A DNA stretch of 64,000 nt from Halobacillus mangrovi (GTDB lineage: Bacteria > Bacillota > Bacilli > Bacillales > Halobacillaceae). The DNA lies in contig NZ_CP020772.1 of NCBI RefSeq assembly GCF_002097535.1, positions 4,053,501 through 4,117,500 of the forward strand, read 5' to 3'. The notes under the pieces are model-generated. The model ran no database searches, was not told the origin of the DNA, and was given only the letters and a program-made list of their open reading frames with translations. Within the stretch, counting starts at the first letter, position 1; each line of letters starts with the position of its first letter. Position numbers and translations under genes: made by a program. Below, in pieces: positions 34,889-43,004 of this stretch.

Positions 34889-35713
34889 TTACCTTACATT
34901 CATTTCAGAAGGCTCTGGTCCTTTACGCTCACCACGGTCCAATTTATTAATGGCCTGCATATCTTCTGCTGTAAGCTCAAAATCAAACACATCAAAATTT
35001 TCTTCGATGCGAGAAGGCGTAACAGACTTAGGAATGACAATCGTGTCATTTTGTAAATGCCAGCGAATAATTACCTGTGCTGGGGTTTTTCCGTGATTCT
35101 TAGCGATGGACTGGATCGTTTCATTCTTCAAAACTTCTCCACCTTGCATGAGCGGGCTCCACGCCTCTAAGTGAATGCCGTTTTGACGGCAGAAATCCTT
35201 CAGCTCGTTTTGAGCAAGATATGGGTGGCATTCTACCTGATTAACGGCTGGTTTCACTTCACATTCATCAAGAATACGCTGTAGGTGCTCAATGTTGAAG
35301 TTGCATACACCGATGGCTTTTACTTTTCCGTCCTTCTGTAATTGCTCCAAGGCTTTATACGTTTCAACATACTGGTCGTATTCAGGAGTAGGCCAATGGA
35401 TCAAATAAAGATCTACATATTCTAATCCTAATTTATCCAGACTGGTTTCCAGTGCTTTTATGGTGTTGTCATATCCCTGATCGGTGTTCCACACTTTCGT
35501 CGTGATAAAAAGCTCATCACGTCCTAGATCACTTTGACGAATAGCTTCCCCCACTTGCTTTTCATTGCCGTAAATAGCAGCTGTATCAATCGAACGGTAG
35601 CCCGTTTCTAGCGCTTTCGTCACGGCAGGAACTGCATCTGCTTCTTCTACTTGCCACACACCGAAGCCGAGCTGCGGCATTTCTATATTGCTATGTAACG
35701 TCATGGTTTTCAT
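34889..35713 (-). CDS. Aldo/keto reductase
   Basis: NADPH-dependent carbonyl reductase, 274 residues, typical for the YtbE/YvgN group of Bacillus. A (beta/alpha)8 barrel is indicated by the tetrad motifs: SIDTAAIYGNE (Asp and Tyr), FITTKVW (Lys) and LYLIHWP (His). The cofactor-binding C-terminal motif VIPKSVTPSRIEENFDVFDFEL is complete. AAAGGATG precedes the ATG. Substrate range in this group is broad (for example methylglyoxal and other aldehydes). It has its own terminator. Confidence 0.94.
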   Translation of the reverse strand: MKTMTLHSNIEMPQLGFGVWQVEEADAVPAVTKALETGYRSIDTAAIYGNEKQVGEAIRQSDLGRDELFITTKVWNTDQGYDNTIKALETSLDKLGLEYVDLYLIHWPTPEYDQYVETYKALEQLQKDGKVKAIGVCNFNIEHLQRILDECEVKPAVNQVECHPYLAQNELKDFCRQNGIHLEAWSPLMQGGEVLKNETIQSIAKNHGKTPAQVIIRWHLQNDTIVIPKSVTPSRIEENFDVFDFELTAEDMQAINKLDRGERKGPEPSEMNVR

Positions 35714-35802
35714 GTGAATACATCCTTTCTAGAAAAGATACAGTTGTAGTGTAGCACAGACCACTTTCCAAATGCCGGAATTTTGCTCACATGAAGCCAT
35801 GA

Positions 35803-36267
35803 CTAGTATTCTTCATACATAAGAGTAAGTAGTTCAATTTGACCGTAAATTCCACAGCTCAAGAAGTAGACAGTCTTCCCCTGTTCTTCCTCTTTTTTTA
35901 TGCTCTGACAGGTTCGTTCTATGACTTGGCCATTCCCTTGTTTATCCCTTCTAGTATCGCGTTTGAATTTAATCGATTGGCCATTGAATGCTAAATCAGT
36001 ATAAATCGAATCTCCTTCCACCGTGTAGCGGACAATCCGCACCTCATCCGGAGTACCCTTCTTCACCTTTTGCATGAAACCTTCAAGCTTTTTCTGATTC
36101 TCCAGTTCATTCTTCATCGATGAATCCTCCGGAATTTCTGGCTTTTCTGCTTCCTTTTCTGAATGTACTTCATTCTCCTCCGTGGTCTGAGTTTCCTCCT
36201 CCACCGGGGTGTTCATTCCGCATCCAATCAGCACGAAGAGTAAACCAATACTAAGCATCCGGTACAT
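35803..36267 (-). CDS. Lipoprotein, DUF4362-like
   Basis: 154 residues. Short hydrophobic leader with lipobox LIGC (Cys16), then a strongly acidic Glu/Thr-rich linker (about 20-55). A C-terminal domain has KKGTPDEVRIVRYTVEGDSIYTDLAFNG and two later cysteines (RTCQSIKK, FLSCGIYG). The pattern resembles DUF4362 proteins of Bacillaceae, whose function is not known to me. Anchored to the outer face of the membrane by inference. It lies 60 bp downstream of the SAM hydrolase gene on the same strand. Confidence 0.7.
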   Translation of the reverse strand: MYRMLSIGLLFVLIGCGMNTPVEEETQTTEENEVHSEKEAEKPEIPEDSSMKNELENQKKLEGFMQKVKKGTPDEVRIVRYTVEGDSIYTDLAFNGQSIKFKRDTRRDKQGNGQVIERTCQSIKKEEEQGKTVYFLSCGIYGQIELLTLMYEEY

Positions 36268-36327
36268 GACTCACCACCCGCCTTTAATGTATGAGACGAA
36301 TGGAATGGAAAAAGGTTACAGAATCTC

Positions 36328-37167
36328 TTACAGTTTTGTAAACACAATTTCCCAATTAGATCCAGTTCCAATATTGTAAGCTTTAGCAAATGATCCTTGG
36401 TTAATCGCAACTCCTAAATTATCCAGCGAATTCACATATACAAGCGGCTCTCCTTTATGTGTATCAGCAAAAGACCGTCCAAAGGTCATCGCGCTGTGAT
36501 AAACTTCTCGCCCATCATATATAATTGTGACGTTTAGTGTATCTCCATACACAATGTCCAACTCTCTGAAAAAAGGCCGCGGGATATTTGTCCATAGGTT
36601 TCCGAAACGAACATCTAAAATATCGATGATGCCTTCTGTTGAATGCTTCTTTCTTTTAGGTTCTTTGACAGGTAAGGTGACGAGCGACTCATGATCGATT
36701 TTCTCTCCGACTTCTTCATATGAAATGACTCCTGAGGCAAGCCGGGCACCCGTGTAAGCATAAATATCACGCCCATGAAACGTGTAGGATTCTCCAGATT
36801 TCGGGAGCCTGTTGATGGTTTCATCAATGATTCTAGCTTCCACGATTCCTTCTGTCCGCTGGATGTGGGTCAATGTGCCATTATCCGGAGTTACTACATA
36901 ATGCCCTGAGCCTGTCTTGACTACAATACTCCTTCTTGTCGAACCTACCCCTGGATCAATGACCGAAACGAAAACTGTTCCTTCCGTCCAATACGTCATC
37001 GTTTGCCAAAGCCGGTAGGAAGCCTCCCATATATTGAATGGGGGGATATCATGGGTCAAATCAAAAATGGATAATTCATTACACACAGAGTGAGCCACGC
37101 CATGCATGGCACTTACCGCCCCATCACTAATGCCAAAATCCGATTGTAATACAAGTGCGTTTTTCAA
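36328..37167 (-). CDS. SAM hydrolase (DUF62, SAM hydroxide adenosyltransferase family)
   Basis: 279 residues. Members split S-adenosylmethionine to adenosine and methionine using water; the fluorinase and chlorinase are relatives. Family signatures are LQSDFGISDGAVSAMHGVA (SDFG motif), IFDLTHDIPPFNI, VSVIDPGVGSTRR, TPDNGTLT and YTFHGRDIYAYTGARLASG. The last carries the Asp-Arg-His catalytic group described for the hydrolases. The C-terminal beta domain holds GNLWTNIP and YVNSLDNLGVAINQGSFA. TTG start after AGGGAG. It may interact functionally with the SAM-sensing methionine operon 23 kb away, but nothing shows this directly. Confidence 0.9.
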   Translation of the reverse strand: MKNALVLQSDFGISDGAVSAMHGVAHSVCNELSIFDLTHDIPPFNIWEASYRLWQTMTYWTEGTVFVSVIDPGVGSTRRSIVVKTGSGHYVVTPDNGTLTHIQRTEGIVEARIIDETINRLPKSGESYTFHGRDIYAYTGARLASGVISYEEVGEKIDHESLVTLPVKEPKRKKHSTEGIIDILDVRFGNLWTNIPRPFFRELDIVYGDTLNVTIIYDGREVYHSAMTFGRSFADTHKGEPLVYVNSLDNLGVAINQGSFAKAYNIGTGSNWEIVFTKL

Positions 37168-37295
37168 TCGTTCTCCCTACCTTTCGTTTTGAAATAATAA
37201 ATTATTGATAGTTTATAGAATATTCAGAACAAAATCAACTTAACTCCAGAACGGTTGCAATTGTCAGGGCATACGATACCTTAAGGGGGAAGACT

Positions 37296-37598
37296 ATGAA
37301 GTACTTAGGAATGTTGCTGTCTAAATCAAGATTTGTCATTAAGTATCTTTTCTATACGGGCGTATGGGTGTTAGGTAGAGTAAAACATCTTATTTCCATG
37401 CCATCGAGCTTGGCTATCTCCAAAGAACCCAGACTAAATCGTGAAGTTACTGGATTAGTCAAGGGTCATCAAAATCCAGATGGAGAATTGATTTATCACA
37501 TCCCTGGCGACCCTGATTACGAAAGAATAGAGCATGCGGTCCTGTTTATTTCAGAGTATGAAGCCATGAAAGCTGGATATCGAAAATGGAACATGTAA
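37296..37598 (+). CDS. Small protein with a sunset-like domain
   Basis: 100 residues. The N-terminal 40 are basic and hydrophobic (LLSKSRFVIKYLFYTGVWVLG), perhaps a membrane-associated helix. The C-terminal half (VKGHQNPDGELIYHIPGDPDYERIE and later EYEAMKAGYRKWNM) matches the sunset-type repeat usually found beside nucleases and other secreted proteins. Here the domain stands on its own. Preceded by AGGGGG. A weak hairpin (37603-37628) follows. Function unknown. Confidence 0.7.
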   Translation: MKYLGMLLSKSRFVIKYLFYTGVWVLGRVKHLISMPSSLAISKEPRLNREVTGLVKGHQNPDGELIYHIPGDPDYERIEHAVLFISEYEAMKAGYRKWNM

Positions 37599-37708
37599 AG
37601 CTTGCCTACATAGAGAAGGCAAGCTTTCGGTTTGCAGGGAGGAAACTGGAAGGAAAACGGATCACTTCCCTCCCTCTTACTTCAGATATTTTTTCTAATA
37701 TCCCTTTT

Positions 37709-38560
37709 CTAAGATTTCACATCCGGGCCGAACTTCCCTTTTTGAAAATCAAGAAACGCTTTTTTCACTTCGCCCATCGTATTCATAACAAATGGACCGT
37801 GAGCAGCCACATCTTCACGGATTGGCTCTCCAGAATAGATAAGGACTCTTGACCGGTTGTTTGCCCTTATAAGGAGTTCGCTTTTAACTTCTGCTTCAGC
37901 TGATTCGTCAAATGTTAATGTAGCCGCTCCGGTTTTCTTTAAGTTCTCTTCCTCTTCACCTAAATCCACATCACCAGACAGGAGGTAAAGAAAAGCATTA
38001 TGGTTAAGAGGGAGATGGTGTGTATAGGCAGTTCCTGGTTCAAGCTTAATTTCAGCGAGTGTGATCGGTACTTCCGATTGAAGAGGCCCTTGAACTCCTG
38101 CCGTTTGGCCAGCGTACACAAGGACATCTGCTCCGTCTTTAGAGACTTTTACCGCATCCTCTTTGCGTACATCCTGATAGCTAGGTGATATCCCTTTTTT
38201 CTCTTTAGGAAGATTGATCCATAGCTGCAAGGTATGAGCAATATCTTCATCTACGGCTTCTTCTGCGTGCCTCGCTCCAGACCCAGCATTCATATATTGA
38301 ATATCTCCGGATTCAAGGATCCCATGTCCTCCGCGGTTATCAATGTGCTCTAACCTCCCATCAATGACATACGTTAAGGTTTGAAACCCACGGTGAGGGT
38401 GGTCAGAGAAAGTTCCTCTTTTAAACCAGTCTTCTGCCATCAATAGAAAAGGATCAAACTCCTGCCAGCGACCTGGTTCAAGGATCATACCTTTTTGTAC
38501 GGCTGGAAATTCCATCTCGTCATACTTCACGTACCATTTCTTCTCCACTTCCCTCTTCAT
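37709..38560 (-). CDS. Pirin family protein
   Basis: Bicupin of 283 residues. The N-terminal cupin carries the iron-ligand motif SDHPHRGFQTLTYVIDG and the later MNAGSGARHAEE. The C-terminal cupin ends with the pirin tail VAAHGPFVMNTMGEVKKAFLDFQKGKFG. Bacterial pirins include quercetin 2,3-dioxygenases and redox-linked regulators; the actual role is not shown. The ATG at 38560 has GAGGAGTG 6-7 nt upstream, so I discard the longer frame to 38581. Confidence 0.92.
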   Translation of the reverse strand: MKREVEKKWYVKYDEMEFPAVQKGMILEPGRWQEFDPFLLMAEDWFKRGTFSDHPHRGFQTLTYVIDGRLEHIDNRGGHGILESGDIQYMNAGSGARHAEEAVDEDIAHTLQLWINLPKEKKGISPSYQDVRKEDAVKVSKDGADVLVYAGQTAGVQGPLQSEVPITLAEIKLEPGTAYTHHLPLNHNAFLYLLSGDVDLGEEEENLKKTGAATLTFDESAEAEVKSELLIRANNRSRVLIYSGEPIREDVAAHGPFVMNTMGEVKKAFLDFQKGKFGPDVKS

Positions 38561-38590
38561 GCCTATCACTCCTCGGCTCATTTTACATAA

Positions 38591-38642
38591 AAAATACCAA
38601 CGAAAAGATTTGAAATCAAGACAAACGATTCGTTGGTATTTT
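38591..38642 (-). terminator. Terminator overlapping the 3' end of the next gene upstream
   Basis: 14-bp perfect arms 38591-38604 and 38629-38642. One arm lies inside the last codons of the 38616-39110 gene, and its stop codon is in the loop. Confidence 0.75.
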
Positions 38643-39110
38643 TGGATAAATAGTAATCATTCGATACATTAAAAAGCTGAACAACACAAAAAACAATATG
38701 GCGCTCACACCATCGGGAATGGCAATATTTTTAAGAACAACGGTTAAGATCAATGGCAGCGTGGCCGCATAGGCGGTCAGCTTCCACAGCTGCTGGTAGG
38801 TCAACTTACGCCCGAGTGCTTTACGCATTAACAAAGCGATACCTGCAAGCATTGAAACCCCAATAAGAATCAGGAAAAGGATGAACATCGGATAAAAAAC
38901 GATCACCTGTACCAGATACTGTCCCCGTGATACTTCCGTTAAGTTGGTATCAAGATTGCGAATCGTACGGATCATATCGGGCAGGAATAGGACTGCTAAA
39001 AGAACAAACAAATAGACAATCGTATTTGTCATTCCTTTACGATTCAAACGAAACATCGCTTCTTTTTTTGGTAAACGTAAACTGTTAATCAACGAGTCAA
39101 TGAACCCCAT
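38616..39110 (-). CDS. DUF1189/YIP1-like membrane protein
   Basis: 164 residues with four hydrophobic helices (about 30-48, 68-90, 110-128 and 133-152). The start GFIDSLINSLRLPKKEAMFRLNRKG with a cytosolic basic stretch resembles DUF1189 proteins of Bacillaceae, within the wider YIP1-like group. Function unknown. GGAGAG precedes the ATG. It is 14 bp downstream of yuzB, so the ribF-like, yuzB and this gene probably form a three-gene minus-strand operon. Confidence 0.7.
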   Translation of the reverse strand: MGFIDSLINSLRLPKKEAMFRLNRKGMTNTIVYLFVLLAVLFLPDMIRTIRNLDTNLTEVSRGQYLVQVIVFYPMFILFLILIGVSMLAGIALLMRKALGRKLTYQQLWKLTAYAATLPLILTVVLKNIAIPDGVSAILFFVLFSFLMYRMITIYPKIPTNRLS

Positions 39111-39124
39111 TTGTCTCTCCTACC

Positions 39125-39373
39125 TTAATCGGCATATACAGCCAGTTCTTCTTCAATCTTAACACGAATTTTATCCAGAGCTTCTTCGGGTGTTTTGGCA
39201 AAAACTCTCGTGCCGTTCACAATCGCGTATGGCCGCAGCGCACACATTCCGCAATAAGAAAGGCATTCATTCATGAGTACCGCCACTTCAGGGTATTCTG
39301 ACTCAATAATCCCTTCAATATCAAGTTCCGTAATCAAGTTACCGTCACAGACTTCGACAACGACTACCCCCAT
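39125..39373 (-). CDS. yuzB: YuzB family protein (DUF1450)
   Basis: 82 residues, soluble and acidic. VEVCDGNLI at the N-terminus and ECLSYCGMCALRPYAIVNG carry four cysteines in the pattern of the YuzB/DUF1450 family, which resembles a small thioredoxin-fold ferredoxin-like protein (CxxC in YCGMC). Role unknown; a metal or iron-sulfur site is conceivable. It lies 27 bp downstream of a RibF-like gene, suggesting a link with flavin or redox metabolism. Confidence 0.85.
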   Translation of the reverse strand: MGVVVVEVCDGNLITELDIEGIIESEYPEVAVLMNECLSYCGMCALRPYAIVNGTRVFAKTPEEALDKIRVKIEEELAVYAD

Positions 39374-39400
39374 GGTTCAATACTCCTTTCTATGATGACT

Positions 39401-40333
39401 TTAATCTATGCCTAAAATCAATCGTGCCTTACGCTCGTCCTCTTTCATTTGCTCAACTAAGGCCTCAATCCCGTTGAAGTCCACCTCATCGCGCAAATGT
39501 CTTAAGAATTTTATTCGAACTTTGTGATTATACAAATCACCTGAATAATCGAGAAGGTATGCCTCGACTTTATAGGAATCACCATTGACTGTTGGGCGGT
39601 ACCCTGCGCTTATCAACGTGTAATAATGTTCGGGTGTTTCATCAAGCTCAACGACTCCTAAATATACGGCCGGCTTCACTTCCACGTATTCTTCAATCTG
39701 GCCGAGGTTTAATGTAGGGAAACCGAGCTCTCTCCCCAGTTGTTCGCCTTTTTCTACGATTCCAGTCAGTTCGAAGGGGCGAGAAAGCATCGCTTGTGCA
39801 GCCTCCATATGACCTTGCTGGACAAGCGTTCTAATCGTTGTACTGCTAATTTTTTCACCGTTCAATTTCACTACAGGCAGAATGGTAACTGGGATGTCAA
39901 TTTGTCTGCAAAGCTCAGCGAGCCCTTCAGCATCGGACCCTCGTCCTTTTCCAAATCGAAAATCCTCTCCTACTACAATCCGGGAAAGGTTCATCTGACT
40001 CAAATGCTCAAAAACAAACGTTTCAGGAGATGTCCGGGCATATTCCTCTGTAAACTGAACATGGTAATACCGGTAAACACCGAAACGATCAAGGATTTCG
40101 CGCTTATGCTGAGAAGAAGTAAGCGTATAGTTGTATTCCTCCTCACCTTTCAGCACCCATTTAGGATGATCAGAAAAACTATATACAGCTAGCTGTTCAC
40201 CGCTCCTAACCGTTTTTTTCGCTTCGTGGAGAAGGTATTGATGTCCCAGGTGGACACCATCAAGTTTTCCAATGACTAGCACTGTTTTGTTTTCATTTTT
40301 CGGTGGTCTGCCTGATACTTCAACCGTTTCCAT
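39401..40333 (-). CDS. ribF: RibF-like bifunctional riboflavin kinase / FAD synthetase
   Basis: 310 residues, full length. The N-terminal FAD synthetase domain has GKLDGVHLGHQYLL (HxGH motif; usually GNFDGVHLGH), VVGEDFRFGKGR and ISSTTIR (usually SSTRIR). The C-terminal flavokinase domain has GRELGFPTLNL and the catalytic Glu region VEAYLLDYSGDLYNHKV. It would make FMN and FAD from riboflavin. The gene is not next to truB and rpsO, the usual ribF context, and several motif positions are altered. It may therefore be a second paralogue. Confidence 0.85.
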   Translation of the reverse strand: METVEVSGRPPKNENKTVLVIGKLDGVHLGHQYLLHEAKKTVRSGEQLAVYSFSDHPKWVLKGEEEYNYTLTSSQHKREILDRFGVYRYYHVQFTEEYARTSPETFVFEHLSQMNLSRIVVGEDFRFGKGRGSDAEGLAELCRQIDIPVTILPVVKLNGEKISSTTIRTLVQQGHMEAAQAMLSRPFELTGIVEKGEQLGRELGFPTLNLGQIEEYVEVKPAVYLGVVELDETPEHYYTLISAGYRPTVNGDSYKVEAYLLDYSGDLYNHKVRIKFLRHLRDEVDFNGIEALVEQMKEDERKARLILGID

Positions 40334-40482
40334 CTCCCATGCATCCCCTTCTGCCTATTGTTTAAACCTATTAATTATAATATACCAACATTTATTTAAT
40401 CAACCCAACAAACAATTTGCAACTTATGTGCACCTTCGATTTAATGGAACTAGCATAGAATTACTGGATAAGGAGTGAGTCC

Positions 40483-41022
40483 ATGATTGAAAAAGCTAAA
40501 ACCTTTGCTGCAAAAGCTCATGCCGGACAAAAACGGAAGAATTCTAATGTCGATTATATTGTCCACCCCGTACGAGTTGCGAAGACCTTGAAAGAAGCAG
40601 GATTTCCGGAAGCAGTGATTTGCGCTGGATACCTCCATGATGTAGTGGAAGATACGGATTATGACTTAAGTGACATTGAAAGCCATTTCGATACTGAAGT
40701 AAAGGTGATGGTAGCTGCCCATACGGAAGATAAAAGCAAGTCATGGAATGCGAGAAAGACCCATACGATTGAAACTTTAAGAGGAGCCCCTCTGGAGATT
40801 AAAGCGCTGATAATCGCTGATAAGCTGGATAACCTCCAGTCTTTGCGCAAAGATTTAGAGCGGGAAGGCGATGCCATTTGGACTCATTTTAAAGCAGGCT
40901 ATGAAAAGCAGAAGTGGTATAACGAATCGATTGCAGAGGTGATGGAAGAAGGACTTGAAGCAGAAAAAGTTCCTGAGTTCTTCCACACCTATCGAGAACT
41001 AGTCAAACAAACGTTTGATTAG
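40483..41022 (+). CDS. HD-domain protein, (p)ppGpp-hydrolase-like
   Basis: 179 residues. Motifs HPVRVAKTLKEAG, YLHDVVEDTDYDL (the HD pair and the ED diad of the RelA/SpoT hydrolase) and LIIADKLDNLQSL with the fourth metal/catalytic Asp fit a stand-alone small alarmone hydrolase (MESH1-like). No synthetase domain or partner is present. It could degrade (p)ppGpp or another phosphorylated nucleotide. GGAGTGAG precedes the ATG. Confidence 0.8.
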   Translation: MIEKAKTFAAKAHAGQKRKNSNVDYIVHPVRVAKTLKEAGFPEAVICAGYLHDVVEDTDYDLSDIESHFDTEVKVMVAAHTEDKSKSWNARKTHTIETLRGAPLEIKALIIADKLDNLQSLRKDLEREGDAIWTHFKAGYEKQKWYNESIAEVMEEGLEAEKVPEFFHTYRELVKQTFD

Positions 41023-41110
41023 AGTGGGAAGCCTGTGGCTCCGTCTGGCTTGCATCACTTTGGCATGACTTTACACCTTTCTCAGGCTCCCTTGCATCAA
41101 TTTCATCACA

Positions 41111-41143
41111 AAAAAAGATCAGGCCAAATACCTGATCTTTTTT
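41111..41143. terminator. Bidirectional terminator
   Basis: 13-bp perfect arms 41111-41123 and 41131-41143, A-run and T-run on both sides, between convergent genes. Confidence 0.9.
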
Positions 41144-42636
41144 CACTGAACAACTGGAGGGAAATACGCATGGATGATCTCTTCATCTGAATGCGGAATT
41201 TCTTCTCCTTTTACAATCTGTGCATTATTGATACACCCGCTTGTAAGCAGGATGATGTCATTCTCTTCACCTAATTCAAGAGATTTCAGTACGCCTTCTC
41301 TTCTTGTTAAAGACGTGTGTATATTCGGAGCGGTCGGCTGTTGGAATCCCGTAAGCACTTGATCAACAACCGTTTGCGGGTCATTATAACCAGGATGATC
41401 GACAGTCACAACTACTTCGTCCGCTTTACCTTCTATAGTCGCTGCCATCTTTGGCATTTTGTTAAAGTCGCGAATGCCGATGCCCGCGATCATTACAATT
41501 AATCGGTTGTAATCCAGCTTTTTCACTTCTTCTAGTAAACGGTTCAAGGCTACCGGTGTATGAGCGTAATCAAGAATGACTTTTTGGTTATGAGGGGTTT
41601 GGATTACCTGGAAACGTCCTTCAGGTCCTTCTAATTCAGGCAAGACTGCCAGCACTTCGTAAATGTTGTATCCGAGGTGAAGGGCTGTACAAATCGCAGA
41701 AAGGACATTAGCTACATTGTATGTGCCATAAACAGGAACATACACACGGTAAGATTCCCCTTTGTAAATTAAATTAAAGAAAGATCCTTCTTCTATAACT
41801 TCAATGTTTTCCGCTTTTAAATCAGCTTTGGGATGAGACTCAATGCTGTAAGAGATCATAGACCCTGCGCATTTTTCCTGCAAGTCTTCCCCCATTCCTT
41901 TATCATCAAGGTTTACGACTTTGTTTTTAGCCTGCTCAAATAACCTCAGCTTACATTCCTTGTAGTGATCAATCGTCTTATGATATTCCAGATGTTCTTC
42001 AGAGAAGTTCGTATGGATCGCTACATCAAAATAGATTCCATCTACTCGATGTTGATCAAGGGCGATCGATGAAACTTCCATAACTGCTGCTTCATCATTC
42101 ATCTCATAAAGATCCCTGAAGATTTGATGAAGGTCTAGAGATTCAGGGGTCGTAGGGGTGCTTTTTTTGTAATCGATCTTCTTTTTTGAAGTCCAGATTC
42201 CTGTTGTCCCTATAGAGCCAGTCGGCATACCAAGAAGGGTCAACAAGGATCTTACATAAGCCGTTACCGTTGTTTTTCCATTCGTACCTGTCACACCAAT
42301 GGTTTTGATTTTTTCGTCCGGCGCATCATAAAAGAACTTCGAAAAAGAAGCCATGGCTTGCCGGATGTTTTTTACTACTACGAACGTGCAGTATGGGTTT
42401 CGGTAGCTCAAGTACTGAAATAATGAGGGATCTGTGCCAACGATAACGTTGGCGCCTCTTTCTATCGCTTCTTCAATGTAGTAGTCCCCATCAAACGTTT
42501 CTCCTTTGATGCTGAAAAAAGCAGAGTGCGGCTCTACACGCTTAGAATGAAAAGCCAAGTGATTCACAATTTGCTGGCTTGGACCGAAGATATGTTCAAT
42601 ATTCATATGTTGAAAATCATTTAAATAGATCATCAT
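41143..42636 (-). CDS. MurE-like UDP-MurNAc-peptide ligase with altered amino-acid site
   Basis: 497 residues, all three Mur ligase domains. N-terminal UDP-binding part (SKRVEPHSAFFSIKG, GGxxF-like), P-loop GVTGTNGKTTV at 114-124, STPTTPESLDLH, and the carbamylated-Lys region HYKECKLRLF (K229). Expected MurE hallmarks are missing. The diaminopimelate motif DNPR reads DHPG at 413-416. The KGHE motif is SGCI. GCGGDRD becomes AGIGIRD. It is alone, not in a division/cell-wall cluster. It probably adds a different amino acid, or acts on another substrate. GAGG precedes the ATG. Confidence 0.85.
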   Translation of the reverse strand: MMIYLNDFQHMNIEHIFGPSQQIVNHLAFHSKRVEPHSAFFSIKGETFDGDYYIEEAIERGANVIVGTDPSLFQYLSYRNPYCTFVVVKNIRQAMASFSKFFYDAPDEKIKTIGVTGTNGKTTVTAYVRSLLTLLGMPTGSIGTTGIWTSKKKIDYKKSTPTTPESLDLHQIFRDLYEMNDEAAVMEVSSIALDQHRVDGIYFDVAIHTNFSEEHLEYHKTIDHYKECKLRLFEQAKNKVVNLDDKGMGEDLQEKCAGSMISYSIESHPKADLKAENIEVIEEGSFFNLIYKGESYRVYVPVYGTYNVANVLSAICTALHLGYNIYEVLAVLPELEGPEGRFQVIQTPHNQKVILDYAHTPVALNRLLEEVKKLDYNRLIVMIAGIGIRDFNKMPKMAATIEGKADEVVVTVDHPGYNDPQTVVDQVLTGFQQPTAPNIHTSLTRREGVLKSLELGEENDIILLTSGCINNAQIVKGEEIPHSDEEIIHAYFPPVVQ

Positions 42637-42860
42637 AGCTGTTTCCTCACTCTTAGTATAGTTTTATCGTCTCTGAATGTAGCAAAAGTATGTATCATTA
42701 TAAGGCTGGGATTAACGGAAAAGAAACCATATTTTTCTTGAATTCAAAATAGTAGTAAGTATCTTTTCCCATTGCTCATGCAATTCGAAACATAAGAACC
42801 GTCCTAATGAGAAAAACAGGTCTAACGCCTATGTTTTTTCCATTATCATCCACCTACCAT

Positions 42861-42899
42861 CCACCTCAGGTCATCCAGAATATGGATGACCTGAGGTGG
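42861..42899. repeat. Perfect hairpin, shared with the 62.7-kb locus
   Basis: 16-bp perfect arms 42861-42876 and 42884-42899 with a 7-nt loop; no T-run on either strand. A 20-base stretch including the right arm (ATATGGATGACCTGAGGTGG) recurs at 62695-62714. The rest of the 368-bp gap 42637-43004 is AT-rich with no gene found. Confidence 0.7.
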
Positions 42900-42973
42900 T
42901 AAACGTCCTATTATATACATTTGTATAGTCATGATTTATTTGGGGGTTTTGCGGCTTTTACCAAAAATTGAAA

Positions 42974-43000
42974 GAAGAGGTCCCTTTATGGAACCTCTTC
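42974..43000 (-). terminator. Terminator after cadA
   Basis: Arms 42974-42983 and 42990-43000 with one bulge; U-rich on the minus strand. Confidence 0.65.
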
Positions 43001-43004
43001 GACT

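Noticed and set aside
37603..37628. Hairpin after the sunset-like gene as a terminator
   Set aside because: Stem is good but no T-run follows on the plus strand; left as a weak structure.
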